The notes under the pieces: model-generated
What the model was told of the DNA's origin: nothing
The model's database searches: none
The model's input: the letters and a program-made list of their open reading frames with translations, nothing else
Position numbers and translations under genes: made by a program
Part shown: positions 23,934 through 33,982 of the stretch, piece after piece
Layout: each line of letters opens with the position of its first letter
Numbering within the stretch: position 1 is the stretch's first letter
From: Pseudomonas putida
GTDB lineage: Bacteria; Pseudomonadota; Gammaproteobacteria; Pseudomonadales; Pseudomonadaceae
Direction of reading: 5' to 3'
DNA length: 64,000 bases
NCBI RefSeq assembly: GCF_022627325.1
Contig: NZ_JAETZZ010000013.1
Span: 109,531-173,530, forward strand

Positions 23934-25616
23934 ATGCTGCAGACCCGCATCATCAAGCCCGCCGAGGGCGCCTACAGCTTTCCTCTGCTGATCAAACGCC
24001 TGCTGATGTCCGGCAGCCGCTATGAAAAGACCCGCGAAATCGTCTATCGCGACCAGTTGCGGCTGACTTATCCACAGCTCAACGAACGTATCGCCCGCCT
24101 GGCCAACGTGCTGACCGAAGCCGGGGTCAAGGCCGGTGACACCGTGGCGGTGATGGATTGGGACAGCCACCGTTATCTGGAATGCATGTTCGCCATCCCG
24201 ATGATCGGCGCGGTGGTGCACACCATCAACGTGCGCCTGTCGCCTGAGCAGATTCTCTACACCATGAACCACGCCGAGGACCGCTTCGTGCTGGTCAACA
24301 GCGATTTTGTCGGCCTTTACCAGTCCATTGCCGGGCAGTTGACCACGGTCGACAAGACCCTGCTGCTGACCGATGGCCCGGACAAGACCGCCGAGTTGCC
24401 GAACCTGGTGGGCGAGTACGAGCAGTTGCTCGCTGCGGCCAGCGCGCAGTACGACTTCCCGGACTTCGACGAGAACTCGGTCGCCACCACGTTCTACACC
24501 ACCGGCACCACAGGTAACCCCAAGGGCGTTTACTTCACCCATCGCCAGTTGGTGCTGCACACCTTGGCCGAGGCTTCGGTGACCGGCAGTATCGACAGCG
24601 TCCGCCTGCTTGGCAGCAATGATGTGTACATGCCCATCACCCCCATGTTTCACGTGCATGCCTGGGGCATCCCGTATGCGGCCACCATGCTCGGCATGAA
24701 GCAGGTGTACCCGGGCCGCTACGAGCCCGACATGCTGATCAAGCTGTGGCGGGACGAAAAGGTCACCTTCTCGCACTGCGTGCCCACCATCCTGCAGATG
24801 TTGCTCAATTGCCCGAGCTCCCAGGGCCAGCACTTCGGCGGCTGGAAGATCATCATCGGTGGCAGTGCGCTCAACCGCTCGCTTTATCAGGCGGCGCTGG
24901 CCCGGGGTATTCAGCTGACTGCAGCCTATGGCATGTCCGAGACCTGCCCGCTGATTTCTGCCGCGCACCTGAACGATGAGCTGCAGGCCGGCAGCGAAGA
25001 CGAACGCGTGACCTACCGCATCAAGGCAGGTGTGCCGGTGCCACTGGTGGAGGCAGCGATCGTCGATGGCGATGGCAATTTCCTCCCGGCAGATGGCGAG
25101 ACTCAAGGCGAGCTGGTGTTGCGTGCCCCTTGGTTGACCATGGGCTACTTCAAGGAACCGCAAAAAAGCGAGGAGCTGTGGCAGGGTGGCTGGCTGCACA
25201 CCGGTGACGTCGCCACGCTCGACGGCATGGGTTACATAGACATCCGCGACCGCATCAAAGACGTTATCAAGACCGGGGGCGAATGGATCTCCTCTCTGGA
25301 CCTCGAGGACCTGATCAGCCGCCATCCTGATGTGCGTGAGGTTGCCGTGGTTGGGGTCGCCGACCCGCAGTGGGGTGAGCGCCCGTTTGCCCTGCTGGTG
25401 GTGCGTGACGGCCAGATGGTCGATGCCAAGGCGTTGAAGGAGCACCTCAAGCCGTTTGTGGAACAAGGTCACATCAACAAGTGGGCGATTCCCTGCCAGA
25501 TCGCCGTTGTTACAGAAATTCCCAAGACCAGTGTCGGGAAACTCGACAAGAAGCGCATCCGCCAGGACATCGTCCAGTGGCAGGCAAGTAACAGCGCCTT
25601 CCTTTCCACCCTGTAA
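23934..25616 (+). CDS. alkK: Fatty acyl-CoA ligase, AlkK type
   Basis: 560 aa. Activates medium- or long-chain fatty acids with ATP and CoA. The adenylate-forming motif TTGTTGNPKGVYFTH (around 190), the A5 motif YGMSETCPLIS, the A7 TGDVATLD and the C-terminal catalytic Lys in PKTSVGKLDKKRIR are all visible. It resembles AlkK more than FadD by length and N-terminus. Followed after 331 bases by the DUF1302/DUF1329 pair and a LuxR regulator; that set suggests uptake and activation of a hydrophobic acid or ester. Confidence 0.9.
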   Translation: MLQTRIIKPAEGAYSFPLLIKRLLMSGSRYEKTREIVYRDQLRLTYPQLNERIARLANVLTEAGVKAGDTVAVMDWDSHRYLECMFAIPMIGAVVHTINVRLSPEQILYTMNHAEDRFVLVNSDFVGLYQSIAGQLTTVDKTLLLTDGPDKTAELPNLVGEYEQLLAAASAQYDFPDFDENSVATTFYTTGTTGNPKGVYFTHRQLVLHTLAEASVTGSIDSVRLLGSNDVYMPITPMFHVHAWGIPYAATMLGMKQVYPGRYEPDMLIKLWRDEKVTFSHCVPTILQMLLNCPSSQGQHFGGWKIIIGGSALNRSLYQAALARGIQLTAAYGMSETCPLISAAHLNDELQAGSEDERVTYRIKAGVPVPLVEAAIVDGDGNFLPADGETQGELVLRAPWLTMGYFKEPQKSEELWQGGWLHTGDVATLDGMGYIDIRDRIKDVIKTGGEWISSLDLEDLISRHPDVREVAVVGVADPQWGERPFALLVVRDGQMVDAKALKEHLKPFVEQGHINKWAIPCQIAVVTEIPKTSVGKLDKKRIRQDIVQWQASNSAFLSTL

Positions 25617-25947
25617 CCGCATGGCGGGTCGTGTGCCCCGCAACACGACCCGCAGGCCAGAGCGGCTGGCACCTTGCCATTCAGTAAAAATCGGCCATGC
25701 TTGAGCACTGCCGGTGCGCAACCTGGTTACACGCCAGGGCGAATTGGCCAAGGGAATGCAAATCACACTTTAGAGGGATCAAGCACCTTGGTCGGCTGGC
25801 TATAGTCGGGGCCAGGGGATTTTCAGGAATGGGGGAGGGCGACACGCGCAACACGTGTCGTCACGGGCGCAAGCCTGAACACCGGTCGCACGGGCCGTTC
25901 TTGAAAGGACTCACTGCCATAACAAAAAAGTACATGGAGTAGCGTCG
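25617..25947. other. 331-bp leader upstream of the DUF1302-DUF1329 genes with a candidate sigma-54 site
   Basis: No gene visible. TTGGC-N9-TGCA at 25745-25760 has GG (25746-25747) and GC (25758-25759) ten bases apart, the core of a sigma-54 -24/-12 promoter. It sits about 190 bases before the DUF1302 start. The -12 side reads ATGCA rather than TTGCA, so the match is only fair. Confidence 0.35.
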
Positions 25948-27834
25948 ATGACATCTGCATACCCGTTCTGGCGTCGGGCCAAGCTGCCTTTGGCCGTCAG
26001 CCTTGCTTCCACGCTCGCAAGCCCTGCTTTCGCGGTCAGTTTCAACATCGGGGAAATCGAAGGCCAGTTCGACTCGTCGCTCTCTGTCGGGGCCAGCTGG
26101 TCGACCGCCAACCCGAACAGCAACCTGATCGGGGTCAATAACGGCGGCAAGGGTCTTTCGCAAACTTCGGACGATGGTCACCTCAACTTCAAGAAAGGTG
26201 AAACCTTCTCGAAGATCTTCAAAGGCATCCATGACCTTGAACTGAAGTACGGGGACACCGGGATCTTCGTGCGGGGCAAGTACTGGTACGACTTTGAACT
26301 CAAGGACGAAAACCGCGAGTTCAAGGACATCAGTGACTCCAACCGCAAGGAGGGCGCCAAGTCCTCCGGTTCCCAGCTGCTCGATGCCTTTGTCTACCAC
26401 AACTACTCGATCGGTGATCAGCCCGGCTCGGTGCGTCTGGGCAAGCAGGTGGTGAGCTGGGGTGAAAGCACGTTCATCGGCGGTGGTATCAACTCGATCA
26501 ACCCGATCGACGTGTCCGCCTTCCGCCGCCCTGGTGCGGAGATCAAGGAAGGCCTGATCCCGGTCAACATGTTCTACATCTCGCAGAGCCTGACCGACAA
26601 CCTTTCGGCCGAAGCCTTCTACCAGATCGAGTGGGACCAGACCGTCGTAGATAACTGCGGTACCTTCTTCTCGCAGCCCGACATCATTGCTGATGGCTGC
26701 ACCGACAACCTGCGCGTGCTCAACAGCAGCCGCACAGTGCCTGCAGCCGCCCGGCAGTTTCTTGCCACCCGTGGCGTGAACATCAACGAGGAAGGGGTGA
26801 TGGTGGCCCGTGGCGCCGACCGCGACGCCCGCGACAGCGGCCAGTTCGGTGTCGCCCTACGCTACATGTTCGATCCGCTGGACACCGAGTTCGGTGCCTA
26901 CTTCATGAACTATCACAGTCGGGCGCCCATTTTCAGTGCAACCGGTGCATCGCCATCGGTGTTCGCAGGCCTGAGCGCGCTGCCAGCGCAGCTGCGTGCC
27001 CTGGCACCGCTGATCGTGGCGGGTAACTCCCAGTATTTCGTCGAGTACCCTGAAGACATCCGCCTGTATGGCCTGAGCTTCTCCACCACGCTGCCCACCG
27101 GTACCGCATGGAGTGGTGAGATCAGCTACCGCCCGAATGCGCCAGTGCAGTTGAACACTACCGATATCCTGTTCGCTGGGGTGCGTCCAATAGGTGGCGC
27201 GTTGAGCAACGCCTCGCTGCTCACTGGCACGCCAGGGCAAGACCTGAACGGTTACCGCCGCAAAGAAATCACTCAGTTCCAGACCACCCTGACGCACTTC
27301 TTTGACCAGGTGATGGGTGCCAGCCGAATGACTGTGGTCGGCGAACTGGGGGTCACCCATGTCGGTGGCCTGGAAAACGCGCGCGAAACCCGCTACGGCC
27401 GTGATCCTGTGTTCGGCCCTGGTCCACTGCCAGCCACGGGTGGCGCCGACACCTGCCAGGCGCTCAATGCTAGCACCATCGCTGGCGCCGGTGCTGGTGC
27501 CTCGACCGCCAACCTGAACCGCAAGTGCGAAAACGACGGCTATACCACCAGCACTTCTTGGGGTTACCGCGCCCGGGTCATCTGGGATTACAACGACGTG
27601 TTTGCCGGGGTCAACCTCAAGCCCAACGTGGCCTGGTCGCATGACGTATCCGGTTATTCACCCGGCCCTGGTGGCAACTTCGAGGAAGGTCGCAAGGCCG
27701 TCAGCCTGGGCCTGGATGCCGAATACCAGAACACCTACACCGCGAGCCTGTCGTACACCAATTTCTTCGACGGCAAGTACAGCACCGTGGATGATCGCGA
27801 CTTCGTCGCCCTCAGCTTCGGCGTGAACTTCTAA
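25948..27834 (+). CDS. DUF1302-family outer-membrane protein
   Basis: 628 aa. Signal peptide ends near AFA at residue 31, then VSFNIGEIEGQFDSSLSVGASW. Alternating hydrophobic strands and the C-terminal VALSFGVNF with a final Phe are typical of a large outer-membrane barrel folded by BAM. The DUF1302 family is paired with DUF1329 and thought to handle hydrophobic compounds such as sterols or esters; the exact ligand is unknown. Stop to next start is 26 bases, so the two are one operon. Confidence 0.85.
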   Translation: MTSAYPFWRRAKLPLAVSLASTLASPAFAVSFNIGEIEGQFDSSLSVGASWSTANPNSNLIGVNNGGKGLSQTSDDGHLNFKKGETFSKIFKGIHDLELKYGDTGIFVRGKYWYDFELKDENREFKDISDSNRKEGAKSSGSQLLDAFVYHNYSIGDQPGSVRLGKQVVSWGESTFIGGGINSINPIDVSAFRRPGAEIKEGLIPVNMFYISQSLTDNLSAEAFYQIEWDQTVVDNCGTFFSQPDIIADGCTDNLRVLNSSRTVPAAARQFLATRGVNINEEGVMVARGADRDARDSGQFGVALRYMFDPLDTEFGAYFMNYHSRAPIFSATGASPSVFAGLSALPAQLRALAPLIVAGNSQYFVEYPEDIRLYGLSFSTTLPTGTAWSGEISYRPNAPVQLNTTDILFAGVRPIGGALSNASLLTGTPGQDLNGYRRKEITQFQTTLTHFFDQVMGASRMTVVGELGVTHVGGLENARETRYGRDPVFGPGPLPATGGADTCQALNASTIAGAGAGASTANLNRKCENDGYTTSTSWGYRARVIWDYNDVFAGVNLKPNVAWSHDVSGYSPGPGGNFEEGRKAVSLGLDAEYQNTYTASLSYTNFFDGKYSTVDDRDFVALSFGVNF

Positions 27835-27859
27835 GCACACAGATCCAGGACGACACGAC

Positions 27860-29224
27860 ATGAACAAGACCAGAAGTCTGCTGCAAGCCGGTGTACTGGG
27901 CCTGTCCCTGCTGGCAACCAGCGTCATGGCTGCGGTTTCCGCCGATGAAGCGGCAAAGCTGGGCAGCACCCTGACCCCGATGGGCGCGGAAAAGGCCGGT
28001 AACGCCGACGGTTCCATCGGCCCGTGGCAGCCGCTGTCAAAGACTGCAGGCAGCGTCGATGCCAAGGGTTTCCTTTCCGACCCCTATGCCAGCGACAAGC
28101 CACTGTTCACCATCACCGCGCAGAACGTTGACCAGTACAAGGACAAGCTGTCGCCAGGCCAGGTGGCAATGTTCAAGCGCTACCCGGAAACCTTCAAGAT
28201 CCCGGTGTACAAGACCCACCGCGGTTCCACGGTACCTGACGATGTGTTCGCCGCCATCAAGAAGAATGCCACTGCGACCACGCTGGTCGAAGGCGGCAAC
28301 GGCCTGAACAACTTCCAGACCGCCGTGCCATTCCCGATTCCCAAGACTGGCATCGAGGTTATCTGGAACCACATCACCCGCTACCGTGGCGGCAGCGTCA
28401 GCCGTTTGGTAACCCAGGCCACGCCGCAGCAGAACGGCTCCTACAGCCTGGTGTACTTCGCCGACCAGTTCGTCTTTCGCGACAAGATGAAGGACTTCGA
28501 TCCGAACAACCCGGGCAACGTCCTCTTCTACTTCAAGCAGGAGGTGACCGCACCGGCACGCCTGGCCGGTACCGTGCTGCTGGTGCACGAAACCCTCGAC
28601 CAGGTGAAAGAGCCACGCAAGGCCTGGATCTACAACGCCGGCCAGCGTCGCGTGCGCCAGGCACCGCAGGTGTCGTATGACGGGCCAGGTACCGCAGCCG
28701 ACGGCCTGCGTACCTCGGACAACCTGGACATGTACAACGGTGCGCCAGACCGCTACGACTGGAAGCTTGAAGGCAAGAAGGAGATGTACATCGCCTCCAA
28801 CGCTTACAAGCTCGACGATCCTAAGCTCAAGTACTCCGACATCCTCAAGGCCGGTCACATCAATCAGGACCTGACCCGTTACGAGCTGCGCCGGGTCTGG
28901 CATGTGGTCGCGACGCTCAAGCCGGGCCAGCGCCACATCTATGCCAAGCGCGACTTCTATATCGACGAGGATACCTGGCAGGCAGCGGTGATCGACCAGT
29001 ATGACGGCCGCGGCCAGCTGTGGCGGGTTTCCGAGGCGCACGCCCAGGATTACTACAATGTGCAGGTACCTTGGTACACCCTGGAGGCCATCTACGACCT
29101 GCAATCGGGCCGTTACCTGGCCTTGGGCATGAAGAACGAGGAGAAGCGCGCCTACGACTTCGGCTTCAGTGCCAGCAAGGCAGATTTCCAGCCAGCTGCG
29201 CTGCGCCAGTCGGGTATTCGCTGA
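27860..29224 (+). CDS. DUF1329-family secreted protein
   Basis: 454 aa with a Sec signal peptide (MNKTRSLLQAGVLGLSLLATSVMA in shorter terms, residues 1-24). Mature start AVSADEAAKLGSTLTPMGAEKAGNADGSIGPW is the DUF1329 signature; the large beta fold resembles LolA/LolB lipoprotein-carrier folds, which bind lipids in a groove. Probably periplasmic partner of the DUF1302 barrel. Ends at a clear terminator. Confidence 0.85.
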   Translation: MNKTRSLLQAGVLGLSLLATSVMAAVSADEAAKLGSTLTPMGAEKAGNADGSIGPWQPLSKTAGSVDAKGFLSDPYASDKPLFTITAQNVDQYKDKLSPGQVAMFKRYPETFKIPVYKTHRGSTVPDDVFAAIKKNATATTLVEGGNGLNNFQTAVPFPIPKTGIEVIWNHITRYRGGSVSRLVTQATPQQNGSYSLVYFADQFVFRDKMKDFDPNNPGNVLFYFKQEVTAPARLAGTVLLVHETLDQVKEPRKAWIYNAGQRRVRQAPQVSYDGPGTAADGLRTSDNLDMYNGAPDRYDWKLEGKKEMYIASNAYKLDDPKLKYSDILKAGHINQDLTRYELRRVWHVVATLKPGQRHIYAKRDFYIDEDTWQAAVIDQYDGRGQLWRVSEAHAQDYYNVQVPWYTLEAIYDLQSGRYLALGMKNEEKRAYDFGFSASKADFQPAALRQSGIR

Positions 29225-29258
29225 CCCGCTAGTGTTTCACCCCTTGTGATACTCCCAG

Positions 29259-29282
29259 AACGCCCCGGCTTGCCGGGGCGTT
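29259..29282 (+). terminator. Intrinsic terminator after DUF1329
   Basis: AACGCCCCGG (29259-29268) with CCGGGGCGTT (29273-29282), loop CTTG, then a short TTT. Isolates the operon from the LuxR gene downstream. Confidence 0.88.
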
Positions 29283-29497
29283 TCTGTTACGGCCCCTCCA
29301 TTGAGTCGCCGGCGCAGTCATAAAGCGGGTGAATATCTCGCTAAACCCTGCGCCAGCCCTCTGTCAATCAGCTCCGTCTTTTTTTGTCGTAGTCTTTTAC
29401 GGGCCATTTGCGCCCATCATCTTCAAATGCTCCGCATTACCCGCTAGTCTCGGAACAATCCGTACTGCCGTAGTCTTCCAATCAGAACGAGCCGGCC

Positions 29498-32215
29498 ATG
29501 ACTGATTTGTCCCGTACGCATGGAGTCGCCAGCCAGGCCGTGGGCCTGCTGGACGGGCGTTTCTTCCGGCCGCCGCTGCCGCACGGCCACGTGCCGCGTG
29601 CGCGCCTGTGCCAGCGCTTGCAGGCTGGCCTCGGCGGCCGTTTGTTGTTGGTCAATGCACCGGCAGGCTTTGGCAAGAGCTCCTTGGCCATGGAGTTCTG
29701 CGAGGCGCTGCCCGACCATTGGCGCAGCCTCTGGCTGGGGCTGAGCCAGCGCGATGCCGACCCGGGCCGTTTTCTCGAGCGCTTGCTAGAGGGCCTGCAG
29801 CAGTACTGCCCGGCGTTGGGCGGCCAGGCCATGGGCCTGCTGAAAATGCGCCAGCGCCACCAACCCTTCGCCTTCGAGGAATGGATCGACAGCCTGCTCG
29901 ACGAGTTGGTGATGTACCTGCACGCCGATACACCGTTGCTGCTGGTACTGGACGACTATCACCTGGCCCAGGGGCCGGTGCTCGATCGCTGCCTGCAGTT
30001 TTTTCTCAACCACTTGCCGGCCGGCTTGGTGTTGCTGGTCACCAGCCGCCAGCGGCCAGATTGGCACCTGGCGCGGCTGCGGCTCTCGCGGCAATTGGTC
30101 GAGATCAACGAGCAGGAGCTGCGCCTGACGCCCGACGAGGCCCTGGCCGTTATCGGACGCCAGCCTACAGGCCTGCGCGGCCAGGCCTTGGACAACCTGA
30201 TCCAGCGCAGCGACGGCTGGGTTGCCGGATTGCGGTTCTGGCAACTGGCAGCTAGCGAGTCCGGCGACGAGCATGCGCTGCCCCAGGCTCTGCATGGCGG
30301 TGAAGGGCTGATCCGCGATTATCTGCTGGAAGAAGTCATCGAAATCCTGCCGGAAGACGTGCAGGCGTTTCTGTTCGACACGGCGTGCCAGGAGCGCTTC
30401 TGCGCGGCGTTGTGCGATGCCCTGCGCGAGCGCGACGACAGCGCGGCCATCCTGCATTACCTGCAGGCGCACCAGGTGTTTCTGGTGCCGCTGGACGAGC
30501 ATGGCCACTGGTATCGCTACCATCACCTGTTCTCCGACCTGTTACGCAGCCGCCAGTCCAACGAACCGCAGGCGCACCTGCACCTGCGTGCCTGCCGTTG
30601 GTTCCAGGCTCAGGGGCTGCTTGACGAAGCGGTGGAGCAAGCCCTGCGGGCTGGCCATCTGGACGTTGCCGCTGACCTGGTGCAGAGCCTGTCGGAGGAG
30701 CAGCTGTTGGCCGAGCAGAACGTCGGCATGCTGCTGCGCTGGAAGATGGACTTGCCCGACAGCCTGCTGATCAGTACGCCCCGGCTGATCGTGCTGTACA
30801 GCTGGGCGCTGGGCCTGGCGTGCCAGTTGGACGCCGCCGAAGAGCTGGCAAGCTACCTCAGCCGCTTTTTGCCAGCGCCTTCAGCCACCGCGCAACGCTC
30901 CATGCTGGCCCAGTGGCTGGCCTTGAGCGGGGTAATTGCACGTGGCCGCGGTGATCGCGAACGCACCCTGGCCTATTGTGGTGAGGCGCTGCAAAGCCTG
31001 CCTTGCAAACGTTACGGGCAGCGTCTGGTGTGCCTGTCGACGCTGTCCAACCTGGCGATTGCCGATGGCGACTTCTGGCGAGCGCGTGGTTGGAACCGCG
31101 AGGCGCTGGAGCTGGCCCAGCGGGTTGGCAACCCTTTGTTCGAAGCCTTGGCGCACTACGACCGTGCCCGGGTGCTGCATGCCAGGGGCGAGGCACTGCG
31201 CGCGCTGGATGAAGTACGCCAAGGGCTGCAACGCCTTCAGGGCCTCTCGGCGCAGCGGCTGTATGCGGTGCGCGCGCGGCTGACGTTGTACGAGGGTTAC
31301 CTGCTGGTGACGCGCCTGCAACCTGCGCAAGGGCGTGCGCGCTTGCGTGCGGGGCTGGGCGAAGCGCGCGCCTGCCGCGACATCAGCGTGCTGATAGGTC
31401 ACTGCGTGATCGCAACCCTCGATGGCCGTGAAGGGCGCTACGCCGACGCCTTCGCCGAGTTGGCCGAAGCCGAGAGGCTGATGCATATCTGGGATGTGCC
31501 GCCGATCTTCTACCTGGCCATGATCACGCTGGTGAAGTGCGAGTTGTGGCTGGCGCAGGGGCGTATCGACCTGGCCGAGTCCTGGCTGCTGCGCCTGGGC
31601 CAGACGTACGGTGGCGAACAGCCGGCGGCGGCGCCGGAGTTCCACCCGTTGTTACCGCTGCACATCGAGCTGCAGCAGGCCTTGCTCGAACGCATCCAAG
31701 GCCGCAGTGAGGATGCCGCTGGGCGCCTGCGCGGCCTGGTCGAGCGCGGGCAGGTAAGCGGCGGCATGATGCTGACCCTCAGCGCGCTGTGCCAATGGAT
31801 GGCCTTGTCTTTGGAGCAGGGTGCCGAGGCGCAGGCTGCCGAGCGTTTGCCCGTGGCCCTGGCAGCAGCCCAAGGCGGGGTGATGCAGCCGTTTCAGTGG
31901 TTGATCGAGCAGCACCCGCTGTGGCTTCGCGAGCAGCTGCTCGCACGGCCCGCCTGCAAGGTTCAGGTGGAGCTGCTGGCTCGTCTGCCCGAGCTGGCGG
32001 CGCCGAGTAGCGGCACGTGCGAGGCGCTGAGTGGTCGTGAGCTGGCAGTGCTGGAGTTGATCGCCCAAGGCTGCTCGAACCAGCAGATCAGCGAGCGCCT
32101 GTTCATCTCCTTGCACACGGTCAAGACCCACGCCAGCCATATCAACAGCAAACTCGGGGTAGAGCGGCGTACCCAGGCGGTGGCACGGGCCAAGTCGTTG
32201 GGCCTGCTGGCCTGA
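29498..32215 (+). CDS. MalT-type LuxR-family ATP-dependent transcriptional activator (LAL family)
   Basis: 905 aa. An N-terminal STAND ATPase has Walker A NAPAGFGKSS (K60) and Walker B LLLVLDDYH (D152-D153). A long helical/TPR-like middle follows, and the C-terminal LuxR HTH is LSGRELAVLELIAQGCSNQQ and VKTHASHINSKLGV. Such proteins bind an inducer through the repeats, oligomerise with ATP and activate nearby promoters. Directly downstream of alkK-DUF1302-DUF1329, so it is the likely activator of that unit. Target DNA sequence not evident. Confidence 0.9.
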   Translation: MTDLSRTHGVASQAVGLLDGRFFRPPLPHGHVPRARLCQRLQAGLGGRLLLVNAPAGFGKSSLAMEFCEALPDHWRSLWLGLSQRDADPGRFLERLLEGLQQYCPALGGQAMGLLKMRQRHQPFAFEEWIDSLLDELVMYLHADTPLLLVLDDYHLAQGPVLDRCLQFFLNHLPAGLVLLVTSRQRPDWHLARLRLSRQLVEINEQELRLTPDEALAVIGRQPTGLRGQALDNLIQRSDGWVAGLRFWQLAASESGDEHALPQALHGGEGLIRDYLLEEVIEILPEDVQAFLFDTACQERFCAALCDALRERDDSAAILHYLQAHQVFLVPLDEHGHWYRYHHLFSDLLRSRQSNEPQAHLHLRACRWFQAQGLLDEAVEQALRAGHLDVAADLVQSLSEEQLLAEQNVGMLLRWKMDLPDSLLISTPRLIVLYSWALGLACQLDAAEELASYLSRFLPAPSATAQRSMLAQWLALSGVIARGRGDRERTLAYCGEALQSLPCKRYGQRLVCLSTLSNLAIADGDFWRARGWNREALELAQRVGNPLFEALAHYDRARVLHARGEALRALDEVRQGLQRLQGLSAQRLYAVRARLTLYEGYLLVTRLQPAQGRARLRAGLGEARACRDISVLIGHCVIATLDGREGRYADAFAELAEAERLMHIWDVPPIFYLAMITLVKCELWLAQGRIDLAESWLLRLGQTYGGEQPAAAPEFHPLLPLHIELQQALLERIQGRSEDAAGRLRGLVERGQVSGGMMLTLSALCQWMALSLEQGAEAQAAERLPVALAAAQGGVMQPFQWLIEQHPLWLREQLLARPACKVQVELLARLPELAAPSSGTCEALSGRELAVLELIAQGCSNQQISERLFISLHTVKTHASHINSKLGVERRTQAVARAKSLGLLA

Positions 32216-32374
32216 TGCCGGCCGTTGACAGCCTGGCTGGATAAACGACCGCCCAGGCCAGCCTCTGGCTGCTGCACGGCCTGCCCTCATCTTTTGCGCC
32301 TGCCTGCCGATACACGTTTCGGCGGTATGCATCGCCGCACGCCACCCTCCCATCATCCAATACAGGTCGTGTTG

Positions 32375-33982
32375 ATGCTGCAGTACGGGCAAAAGAGCTT
32401 TCTGATCGTCGATGACTTCACCGACTTTCGCACGTCGACGCGCTCCATGCTGCGCGAGCTGGGCGTGCGTGACGTCGACACTGCCGACAGCGGTGAGCAG
32501 GCCCTGCGTATGTGCGGGCAAAAGCGCTATGACTACATTCTTCAGGATTTCCACCTTGGGGATGGCAAGAAGAACGGCCAGCAAGTGCTGGAGGACATGA
32601 TCCTCGACAAGCTGATCAGCCATGAGTGCGTGTTCATCATGGTGACCGCCGAGAGTAGCCAGGCCATCGTGCTCAGCGCCCTGGAGCACGAGCCCGATGC
32701 CTACCTGACCAAACCGTTCAACCGGGTAGGCCTGGCTCAGCGCCTGGACAAGCTGACGCAGCGCAAGACCTTGCTCAAGCCGATCCTGCAGGCACTGGAC
32801 CGTGGCCGCCCGGCCGAAGTGCTGGCAGCGTGCGCCGAGTTGTGCAAGAAGGACCCGCGTTTCGCGCCCCTGTGCCTGCGTTACCGGGCTGATGCTTTAC
32901 GCGATCTGAACCGCTTCGACGAGCTGGAAAAGTTCCTCAAGGGCATTCTCGCCAGCCGTCCGCAGCCATGGGTGTATGCGGCATTGGGCAGCCTGATGCA
33001 CAAGCGTGGCCAGCATGCCCAGGCCCAGGGCGTTTATGAGCAGGCGCTCAAGGCCTTCCCGATCATGCCCGGGCTTTACGACGGCATGGCGGATGTTCTG
33101 GTGGCCCAAGGCGAGACCAAGCGCGCGCAGAACATGCTTGAAGAGGCCGTGCGCCTGTCGCCCCTGGCAGTACGCCGCCAGGCGGCGCTGGGCAAACTGG
33201 CGCTGGACAACGAAGACTTCGAAAGCGCCTCGAAGGCGTTTCGCCACGCGGTGAACCAAGGCCAGAGCTCGCGCTACAAGGATGCAGAAAGCAACCTTGG
33301 GCTGGTGCAGGCATTGATGAACAAGAACGCCGGCTTCGGCCTGGATGCACGTACCCGGGTCGAGATCAACACCGTGCTCAGCGAGGTGGCCAAGGACAAC
33401 GTCGAGGATCAGGGCCTGCAAGTGCGTGCGCGCTTGATGAAGGCTGCCAGCCTGCAGCAGGCCGGTGATGCAGAGACCGCCGCCAAGCTGACCGAGCAGG
33501 CCCTGCAGCGGCTGGACAAGATGGACCAGTTCTTCTCGGTCGAAGCCGCCCTGACCGTGGCCAAACAGCTGCAGGCCCTGGGCCAGGAAGACGCCGGCGG
33601 TACGATCCTCAAGGGCTGTGTGGAAACCTACGGCGATGATCCCAAGGTCATGCAGAGTGTGGCCAAGCTGACGGATGACCCCACTGTACTCGGGGCGGTT
33701 ACCGAAGCGGTGGACCTCAACCGCCAGGGTGTGCGCAGCTATCAGGCCGGGCAGCTCAATGAAGCCCTGCAGATGTTCCGCAAGGCCCTGTCATTGCAAC
33801 CGAAGAACATCAGCATCGCCCTGAACACTGCCCAGGCGCTGTTGCGCATCGGTGGCGAAGCCACACCGCCGGCAATCATGCAGGAGTGTCGCAATTGCCT
33901 GACCAGCGTCGCGGGTATCCCTGCCAGCGACAGCCGGTATGACCGTTACCGCAAACTGCACATCAAGGTGTTCGGCGCATGA
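32375..33982 (+). CDS. Response regulator with C-terminal TPR repeats
   Basis: 535 aa. REC domain at about 8-130: FLIVDDFTDFR with the acidic pair, phosphoacceptor Asp in DYILQDFHLGDG, and the switch VTAESS with Lys in LTKPF. From about 170 to the end there are repeated 34-residue helical pairs (for example YAALGSLMHKRGQHAQAQGVYEQA), i.e. TPRs for protein binding; no DNA-binding or enzymatic output. Start at 32375, because the 50-residue upstream extension is not REC-like. Overlaps the histidine kinase gene by 4 bases, so it is its likely partner. Confidence 0.9.
   Translation: MLQYGQKSFLIVDDFTDFRTSTRSMLRELGVRDVDTADSGEQALRMCGQKRYDYILQDFHLGDGKKNGQQVLEDMILDKLISHECVFIMVTAESSQAIVLSALEHEPDAYLTKPFNRVGLAQRLDKLTQRKTLLKPILQALDRGRPAEVLAACAELCKKDPRFAPLCLRYRADALRDLNRFDELEKFLKGILASRPQPWVYAALGSLMHKRGQHAQAQGVYEQALKAFPIMPGLYDGMADVLVAQGETKRAQNMLEEAVRLSPLAVRRQAALGKLALDNEDFESASKAFRHAVNQGQSSRYKDAESNLGLVQALMNKNAGFGLDARTRVEINTVLSEVAKDNVEDQGLQVRARLMKAASLQQAGDAETAAKLTEQALQRLDKMDQFFSVEAALTVAKQLQALGQEDAGGTILKGCVETYGDDPKVMQSVAKLTDDPTVLGAVTEAVDLNRQGVRSYQAGQLNEALQMFRKALSLQPKNISIALNTAQALLRIGGEATPPAIMQECRNCLTSVAGIPASDSRYDRYRKLHIKVFGA

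Noticed and set aside
23871..25766. 631-codon open frame antisense to the acyl-CoA ligase gene
   Set aside because: Mirror frame of a G+C-rich gene; His/Gln/Val-rich translation without a domain, while the other strand has complete AMP-ligase motifs.
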